NCBI GenBank assembly: GCA_037974665.1
Contig: CM075771.1
Location: 15,969,425-16,033,424 of the forward strand
Direction: 5' to 3'
Origin: Ehretia macrophylla
Taxonomy: Eukaryota > Streptophyta > Magnoliopsida > Boraginales > Ehretiaceae
DNA length: 64,000 bases
The translations under genes and the position numbers were made by a program. Of this stretch, positions 58,043 through 64,000 are shown one piece after another. The notes below the pieces were generated by a model that had not been told where the DNA came from, did no database searches, and worked only from the letters and a program-made list of their open reading frames with translations. Numbering within the stretch: position 1 is the stretch's first letter; each line of letters opens with the position of its first letter.

Positions 58043-58446
58043 CCTTTTCGTTTTGTTTTTTTACCCCGTTCAGGCTTGCCAAGATACTTTATCCATCACA
58101 TTTCTATTATCGAGTCCCAGGGCAAGACAACTTCACTTTGCGTAGAGGGTGGGACCGCAAACCGAATGCGTGGGGCGTGGGACCAGGTCTCTGTCGCTCT
58201 AGTGCCCATAACTTTTTATCCATAAGGAGTTACGGGGCGCACAGCATACCGTTGGAAAGCTCTTTAAGAGTTCTACGATAGGGGCAACATGCTTGCTTGG
58301 CTGCGCTTGTTTTTGGAGCCCAAAGTCGAACGTTTTCATTAGTTTTGAGCTACTTTTCTTCTTTTTGCACTGTTTCTCCGTCCTGGATCATTCGTCGTGC
58401 GCCGCGAAAAGGACGACACATAAGGGCTTTCTACCCTCAAAATGAT

Positions 58447-58565
58447 AGGTGCGATCATACCACCAATAATGCATCGGATCCCATCAGAACTACGAAGTTA
58501 AGCGTGCTTGGGCAGGAGTAGTACTAGGATGGGTGACCCCTTTGGAAGTCCTCGTGTTGCACCCC
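58447..58565 (+). rRNA. 5S: 5S rRNA gene, copy 65
   Basis: Full-length copy with CACCAATAATGCATCGG, CTACGAAG, GGGCAGGAG; box C is consensus. It is the last gene preceded by the short type of spacer. Confidence 0.96.
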
Positions 58566-58945
58566 CATTTTCGTTTTGTTTTTTTGCCTATTCAGGCTTG
58601 TCAATATGCTTTTTCCATCACATTTCTATAATCAAGTCCGACGGCATCTTGGGCAAAACAACTTCACTTCGCGTAGAAGCTAGGACCGCAAACCGAGGGC
58701 GTGGGGCCTGAGACCAGTCTCCGTCGCTCCGATGCCCAAAACTTTTGATTCGTAAGGAGTTATGTGACGTACAGCATACCGTTGGAAGGCTATCCGAGAG
58801 CCCTACTGCTGGGGCAGCAAGCCTGCTCGGCTGTACCTATTTTGGATCCCAAAATCAATCATTTTCATCAGTTTTGGGTCACTTTTCTTCTTTTTGTATT
58901 GTTTCCTCTTCCTGGATCGTTCGTAGTGAACAGCAAAAAGGACGG

Positions 58946-59096
58946 CAACCTAACTCGCAGGTCATTAGAGGGCACTACAATGCATCAATATCACGTCTTG
59001 ATAGGATGCTACGTTGTTGAAGTAATTGGGTCGTCGATAAACCCATTGGGCCTTTCGAATGGGCCGTCTCTCTGGGCTAGGACTGTAAACCGTCAA
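58946..59096 (+). repeat. 151-bp spacer insertion, copy 1
   Basis: Begins CAACCTAACTCGCAGG and ends ACCGTCAA. It holds TGGGCC at 59047, TGGGCC at 59060 and TGGGCT at 59073, that is -80, -67 and -54 from the next gene start. TGGGCC/T is the site II motif of many plant housekeeping promoters. I do not recognise the source of the segment. Confidence 0.9.
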
Positions 59097-59126
59097 CACA
59101 TAAGGGTTTTGCGCCCTCAACATTTA

Positions 59127-59245
59127 AGGTGTGATCATGCCAGCCCTAATGCACCAGATCCCATCAGAACTCCGAAGTTAAGTGTGCTTGGGCGAGAGTA
59201 GTACTGGGATGGGTGACCCCCTAGGAAGTCCTCGTGTTGCACCCC
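59127..59245 (+). rRNA. 5S: 5S rRNA gene, copy 66
   Basis: Full-length copy, first after the insertion: starts AGGTGTGATCATGCC, with TTAAGTGTG in box A and ACTGGGATGGG in place of ACTAGGATGGG. Confidence 0.96.
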
Positions 59246-59628
59246 CCTTTTCATTTTGATTTTTTGCCCCGTTAAGCCTTCCCAAGATGCTTTATCCGTC
59301 AAATTTCTATAATCGAGTCCCATGACATCTTGGGCAAGAAAACTTCGCTTCGGGTTGAGGCTGGGCTCGCAAACCGAGGGCGTGGGACCAGTGACCAAGT
59401 CCCCGTCGCTCCGGTGCCCATAACTTTTGATCCGTAAGGAGTTATACAGCGTACATCATACAGTTGGAAAGCTCTCAAAGAGCTCTACGACGGAGGCAGC
59501 AAGCCTGCTAAGTTATGCCTATTTTCGGAGCCAAAAATCGATCATTTTCATCAGTTCTGGGCCACTTTTCTTCTTTTTGCGCTGTTTGTTCATCCCGGAT
59601 CGTTCGTAGTGAGACGTGAAAAAGACGA

Positions 59629-59779
59629 CAACCTAACTCGCAAGATATTAGAGGGCAATACAACGCATCGATATCGCGTCTTGCGAGGATGCTACATTGT
59701 TGAAGTAGATGGGTCATCGATAAACCCATTAGGCCTTTCGAATGGGCCGTCTCTCTGGGCTGGGACTGTGAACCATCAA
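59629..59779 (+). repeat. 151-bp spacer insertion, copy 2
   Basis: Same segment as 58946-59096. The first box is mutated (TTAGGCC); the second and third are intact. The arms CAACGCATC and GATGCTACATTG can fold back with a bulge. Confidence 0.9.
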
Positions 59780-59809
59780 CACATAAGGGTTTTGCGCCCT
59801 CAACATGAT

Positions 59810-59928
59810 AGGTGTGATCATTCCAGAACTAATACACCAGATCCCATCAGAACTCCGAAGTTAAGCGTGCTTGGGCGAGAGTAGTACTGGGATTGGTGAC
59901 CCCCTGGGAAGTCCTCGTGTTGCACCCC
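59810..59928 (+). rRNA. 5S: 5S rRNA gene, copy 67
   Basis: Full-length copy with about eight differences; boxes A and IE are consensus. It carries the subfamily marks ATCATTCC and ACTGGGAT. Confidence 0.97.
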
Positions 59929-60311
59929 CCTTTTTGTTTTGATTTTTTGCCCTGTTAAGCATTCCCAAGATGCTTTATCCTTCACATTTCTATTATTGAG
60001 TCCCACGGCATCTTGGGAAAGACAACCTCGTTTCGCGTAGAGGCTGGGCCTGCAAACTGAGGGCGTAGGGCCAGTGACCAAGTCTCCATCGCTCCGGTGC
60101 CAATAAATTTTGATCCGTAAGGAGTTATCTGGTGCATAACACATTGTTGGAAAGCTGTCAGAGTGCTGTACGACATAGGCAGCAAGCCTGCTAGGCTATG
60201 CCTATTTTCGAAGCACAAAATCGATCGTTTTCATAAGTTTTGGTCTACTTTTCTTCTTTTTGTGCAGTTTCTTCATCCCGGATAGTTCGTAGTGAGCCAC
60301 GAAAAGAAGGA

Positions 60312-60462
60312 CAACCTAATTCGCAGGACATTAGAGGGCACTACAATGCATCAGTATCTCGTCTTGCGAGGATGCTACGTTGTTGAAGCTGATGGGTCGT
60401 CGATAAACCCATTAGGCCTTTCGAATGGGCAATCTCTCTGGGCCGGTACTGTGAACCGTCAA
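60312..60462 (+). repeat. 151-bp spacer insertion, copy 3
   Basis: Same segment; box 1 reads TTAGGCC, box 2 TGGGCA, box 3 TGGGCC. Confidence 0.9.
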
Positions 60463-60492
60463 CACATAAGGGTTTTGCGCCCTCAACATCAT

Positions 60493-60610
60493 GGGTGCGA
60501 TCATTCCAGTACTAATGCACCGGATCCTATCAGAACTCCGAAGTTAAGCGTGCTTGGGCGAGGTAGTAGTGGGATAGGTGATCCCTTGGGAAGTCCTCGG
60601 GTTGCACCCC
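60493..60610 (+). rRNA. 5S: 5S rRNA gene, copy 68 (118 bp)
   Basis: One base is lost in GAGGTAGTAGTGGGAT; ATCATTCC is present, and box C reads GGGATAGGTGATCCC. Confidence 0.95.
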
Positions 60611-60993
60611 TCTTTTCATTTTGATTTTTTTCCCCGTTAAGCCTTGCCAAGATGCTTTATCCGTCATACTTCTATTATTGAGTCCCATGACATCTTGGGC
60701 AAGAAAACTTCGCCTCGCGTAGAGGCTGGGCCCACAAACCGAGGGCGTGGGGCCAGTGACCAAGTCTCCGTTGCTCTAGTGGCCATAACTTTTGATCCAT
60801 AAGGAGTTATAAGGTGCATAGCATACAATTGGAAAGTTCTCCGTGAGCTCTAAGATGTGGGCAACAAGCCTGCTCGGCTGTGCCAATTTTCAGAGGCCAA
60901 AATCGATCGTTTTCATTAGTTTTGGGCTACTTTTCTTCTTTTTGCGCTATTTTTTCCTCCCGAATCATTCGTAGTGAGCCGCGAAAAGGAGGA

Positions 60994-61144
60994 CAACCTA
61001 ACTCGTAGGGCATTAGAGGGCACTATGATGCATCGATATCGCGTCTTGCGAGGATGCTACATTTTTTAAGCTGATGGGTCATCGATAAACCCATTGGGCC
61101 TTTCTAATGGGCAGTCTATCTGGGCTGGGACAGTGAACTGTGAA
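60994..61144 (+). repeat. 151-bp spacer insertion, copy 4
   Basis: Same segment; boxes read TGGGCC, TGGGCA and TGGGCT. The right border has GTGAA for GTCAA. Confidence 0.9.
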
Positions 61145-61174
61145 CACATAAGGGTTTTGCGATCTCAACATGAC

Positions 61175-61293
61175 GGGTGCAATCATTCCAGCACTAATGC
61201 ACTGGATCCCATTAGAACTCCGAAGTTAAGCGTGCTTGGTCGAGAGGAGTACTAGGATGGGTGACCCCCTCGGAAGTCCTCGTGTTGCACCCC
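61175..61293 (+). rRNA. 5S: 5S rRNA gene, copy 69
   Basis: Full-length copy with about seven differences, including ATCATTCC, GCACTGG and TTGGTCGAGAGGAG; box C retains ACTAGGATGGG. Confidence 0.97.
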
Positions 61294-61675
61294 CCATTTT
61301 CGTTTGTTTTTTTGCCCCGTTCAGGCTTGCCACGATGCTTTATCCGTCATATTTCTATTATCGAGTCCCAAGGCATCTTGGGCAAGACAACTACATTTCG
61401 CTTAGAGGCTAAGCCCGCAAACTGAGGGCATGGGGCCAGTGACCAAGTCTCCGTCGCTCTGGTGCCCATAACTTTTGATACGTAAAGAGTTATGCGGTGC
61501 ACAGCATACCTTTGGAAAGCTCTCCGAGAGCTCTATGACAGGAGCAGCAAGCCTGCTAGGAGGTGCTTATTTTCGGACCCAAAATTGATAGTTTTCATCA
61601 GTTTTGGGCCACTTTTCTTCTTTTTGCGATGTTTCTTCGTCCCGGATTGTTCGTAGTGAGCCCCAAAAAGGACGA

Positions 61676-61826
61676 AAACCTAACTCGCAAGACATTACAG
61701 GGCAAAACAACGCATCGATATCGCGTCTTGCGACGATGCTACGTTGTTGAAGCAGATGGGTCGCCGATAAACCTATTTGGCCTTTCGAATGGGTCGTCTC
61801 TCTGGGCTGGGACTGTGAACCATCAA
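61676..61826 (+). repeat. 151-bp spacer insertion, copy 5
   Basis: Same segment; boxes read TTGGCC, TGGGTC and TGGGCT, so only the third is intact. Confidence 0.9.
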
Positions 61827-61856
61827 CACATAATTGTTTTGCACCCTCAACTTGTC

Positions 61857-61975
61857 GGGTGTGATCATTCTAGCCCTAATGCAATGGATCCCATCAGAAC
61901 TCCGAAATTAAGCGTGCTTGGGCGAGAGTAATACTGGGATAGGTGACCCCTTGGGAAGTCCTCGTGTTGCACCCC
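61857..61975 (+). rRNA. 5S: 5S rRNA gene, copy 70
   Basis: Full-length copy with ATCATTCTAGCCC, GAAATTAAGCG, GTAATACTGGGATAGG. Confidence 0.95.
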
Positions 61976-62358
61976 CCCTTTTCGTTTTGATTTTTTGCCC
62001 CGTTAAGCCTTCCCAAGATGCTTTATCCGACATATTTCTATTATCGAGTACCACGGTATCTTGGGCAAGACAACTTCACTTCGTGTAGAGGCTGTGCCCG
62101 TAAACCAAGGGCGTGGGGCCAGGGACCAAGTCTCCATGGCTTCTGTGCCCATAACTTTTGATCCGTAAGGAGTTATGCGGCGCACAACATACCGTCTAAA
62201 AGCTCTCACAGAGCTCTACGACGGAGGCAGCAAGCCTACTAGGCTGTGCCTATTTTCAGAGCCCAAAATCTATCATTTTCATCAGTTTTGGTCCACTTTT
62301 CTTCTTATTGTGCTGTTTCTTCATCCCGGATAGTTCGTAGCGAGCCGCGAAAACGAGG

Positions 62359-62510
62359 ACAACCTAACTCGCAGGATATTAGAGGGCACTACAATGCATC
62401 AATATTGCGTCTTGCGAGGATGCTATGTTGTTGAAGCTGATAGGTCGTCGATAAACCCATTGTGGCTTTCGAATTGGCAGTCTCTCTAGGCTGGAATTGT
62501 GAACCATCAA
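62359..62510 (+). repeat. 152-bp spacer insertion, copy 6
   Basis: Same segment, one base longer; all three boxes are eroded (TGTGGCT, TTGGCA, TAGGCT). Confidence 0.9.
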
Positions 62511-62540
62511 CAAATAAGGGTTTTGCACCCTCAACATGAG

Positions 62541-62659
62541 GGGTGCGATCATTCCTGTACTAATGCACCGGATCCCATCAGAACTCCGAAGTTAAGCGTG
62601 CTTGGGTGAGAGTAATAGGGGGATAAGTGACCCCCTGGGAGGTCCTCGTGTTGCACCCC
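62541..62659 (+). rRNA. 5S: 5S rRNA gene, copy 71
   Basis: Full-length copy with ATCATTCCTGTAC, consensus box A, and GTAATAGGGGGATAAG before box C. Confidence 0.95.
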
Positions 62660-63042
62660 CCTTTTCCTTTAGATTTTTTGCCCCGTTAAGCCTTCCCAAG
62701 ATGCTTTATCCGTCATACTTCTATTATTGTGTCCCATGGCATCTTGAGCAAGACAACTTTGCCTCGCGTAGAGGCTGGGCCCGCCAACCGAGGGCGTGGG
62801 GCCAGTGACCAAGTCTTAGTTGCTCCAGTGGCCATAACTTTTGATTCGTAAGCAGTTATGCGACGCAAAGCATACCGTTGGAAAGCTCTCTGCGAGCTCT
62901 ACAACAGGGGCAGCAAGCCTGCTCGGCTGTGCCTATTTTTGAAGCCTAAAATCGATTGTTTTCATTAGTTTTGGGCCACTTTTCTTCTTTTTGCGATGTT
63001 TCTTCGTCCCGGATCGTTCGTATTGAGCGGCGAAAAGGACGA

Positions 63043-63193
63043 AAACCTTACTCGCAGGACATTATAAGGCACTACAACGCGTCGATAATGCGTCTTACGA
63101 CGATGCTACGTTGTTAAAGCAGATGGGTCGTCGATAAACATATTGGGTCTTCCGAATGGGCCATCTCTCTAGGCTGGGACTGTGAACCGTCAG
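63043..63193 (+). repeat. 151-bp spacer insertion, copy 7
   Basis: Same segment; boxes read TGGGTC, TGGGCC and TAGGCT. Confidence 0.9.
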
Positions 63194-63223
63194 CACATAA
63201 GCGTTTTGCGCCCTCAATATGAT

Positions 63224-63342
63224 AGATGCATTCATTCAAGCACTAATGCACCGGATCCCATCAGGACTCCGAAGTTAAGCGTGCTCGGGCGAGAGTAGTA
63301 TAGGGATGGGTGACCCCCTAGGAACTCGTCGTGTTGCACCCT
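63224..63342 (+). rRNA. 5S: 5S rRNA gene, copy 72
   Basis: Full-length copy starting AGATGCATTCATTCAAGC; box A is consensus, IE reads CTCGGGCGAG, and the 3' end is GAACTCGTCGTGTTGCACCCT. Confidence 0.94.
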
Positions 63343-63725
63343 TTTTTTCGATTTTATTTTTTGCCCCGTTAAGCCTTGCCAAGCTGCTTTATCCGTCATA
63401 CTTCTATTATCAAGTCCCACGGCAACTTGGCCAAGCCAACTTCGCCTCGCGTAGAGGCTGGGCCCACAAACCGAGGGCGTGGGGCCAATGACCAAGTCTC
63501 CGTCGCTGCGGTGCCCATAACTTTTGATCCGGAAGGACTTATGCAGCACACAGGATACCGTTGGAAAGCTCTCTAAGAGATCTACGACGGGGGCAGCAAG
63601 CTTGTTCAGCCGTACCTATTTTTGGAGAAAAAAATCGATCGTTTTCATCTGTTTTGGGCCACTTTTCTTCTTTCTGCGCTGTTTCTTCATCACGGATCTT
63701 TCGTAGGGAGCCGCGAAAAGGATGA

Positions 63726-63876
63726 CAACCTTACTCGTATGACATTAGAGGGCAGTACAATGCGTTGATAACACGTCTTGCGAGGATGCTACGTTGTTGA
63801 AGCAGATGGGTCATCGATAAACCCATTGGGCCTTTCGAATGGTCCGTCTCTCTGGGCTGGGACTGTGAACCGTCAA
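63726..63876 (+). repeat. 151-bp spacer insertion, copy 8
   Basis: Same segment; boxes read TGGGCC, TGGTCC and TGGGCT. Confidence 0.9.
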
Positions 63877-63906
63877 CAGATAGGGGTTTTATGCCCTAAA
63901 CATGAT

Positions 63907-64000
63907 GGGTGCGATCATTCCATCACTAATGCAACAGATCCCATCAAAACTCAAAAGTTAAACGTGCTTGGGCGAGAGTAGTACTGCGATGGGTGACCCC
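63907..64000 (+). rRNA. 5S: 5S rRNA gene, copy 73, cut by the window end
   Basis: First 94 bp of the gene; ATCATTCC and ACTGCGATGGG are present, along with CATCAAAACTCAAAAGTTAAACG. The remaining 25 bp lie beyond the window. Confidence 0.95.

Larger units (their letters stand above)
51922..58565 (+). repeat. 5S rDNA tandem array, block D
   Basis: Fourteen 5S copies, two of them reduced to about half by deletion, at about 530-bp spacing otherwise. The spacers have the common structure; a spacer deletion lies near 56222 (GCGTTAGGGCCTATG). No other gene is seen. Confidence 0.96.
58566..64000 (+). repeat. 5S rDNA long-spacer subfamily, 683-bp unit
   Basis: Gene starts at 59127, 59810, 60493, 61175, 61857, 62541, 63224 and 63907 are 682-684 bp apart, far more regular than the rest of the array. 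The extra length is a 151-152-bp insertion between GGACGA and CACATAAGGG in every spacer, ending 30 bp before each gene start. The spacers also share GTAGTGAG for GTCGTGAG and AAAATCGATCRTTTTCAT. Seven genes carry ATCATTCC at positions 11-18. The array runs past the window end. Confidence 0.95.

Noticed and set aside
71..63981. Scores of 60-145-residue ORFs in the 5S spacers, many with similar endings (such as FLLFALFL, SFVVSREKDDT)
   Set aside because: They recur because the DNA repeats, appear in several frames and on both strands, cross the 5S genes, and are broken differently in each unit. They are translations of spacer.
1..64000. CRISPR-like regularly spaced repeats
   Set aside because: The regular spacing is of 119-bp rRNA genes in 530- or 683-bp units in a plant genome; there are no short palindromic repeats with unique spacers.

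Overview
The window is a plant nuclear heterochromatin segment: a tandem 5S ribosomal DNA array on the + strand, interrupted by chromovirus-type (Ty3/gypsy, Tekay/Del-like) LTR retrotransposons. I recognise 73 5S rRNA gene copies or fragments. The 119-bp gene has the angiosperm-type 5S sequence, with a T-rich stretch after nearly every copy. The 5S genes stand apart from 35S rDNA. No other host gene is visible. The species cannot be named from this sequence.

Layout. 1-16813: 5S array, 32 copies, repeat unit about 530 bp. 16814-27470: LTR retrotransposon 1, with LTRs of 3585 and 3497 bp, an iMet-type primer site and a decayed gag-pol whose centre is deleted. 27471-34615: 5S array, 13 copies plus the first 103 bp of a 14th. 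34616-45500: element 2, an LTR element with about 2.6-kb LTRs and no gag-pol. It landed inside a 5S gene, and its 3' LTR holds a reversed solo LTR of the element-1 family (40953-44770). 45501-48443: 5S array, the tail of the split gene plus 5 copies. 48444-51921: a second solo LTR of the element-1 family. 51922-58565: 5S array, 14 copies, two of them truncated. 58566-64000: a distinct 5S subfamily with a 683-bp unit. Each spacer there carries a 151-bp insertion just upstream of the gene. Eight copies are present and the last gene is cut by the window end.

The array looks old and poorly homogenised. Copies differ at many sites, mostly by transitions. No copy I compared is identical to the consensus. 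Several carry deletions in the internal promoter, and blocks of several units are duplicated as higher-order repeats. The element-1 reading frame is broken mainly by TAG codons where a CAG glutamine is expected, which fits deamination of methylated cytosine. The locus is probably a silenced or marginal part of the 5S complement, though this cannot be proved from sequence.

The least expected structure is the 683-bp subfamily. A 151-bp segment with up to three TGGGCC/T (site II-like) boxes and a fold-back sits at a fixed distance upstream of each 5S gene, and it co-occurs with an A-to-T change at gene position 15 (ATCATTCC for ATCATACC) in seven of the eight units.
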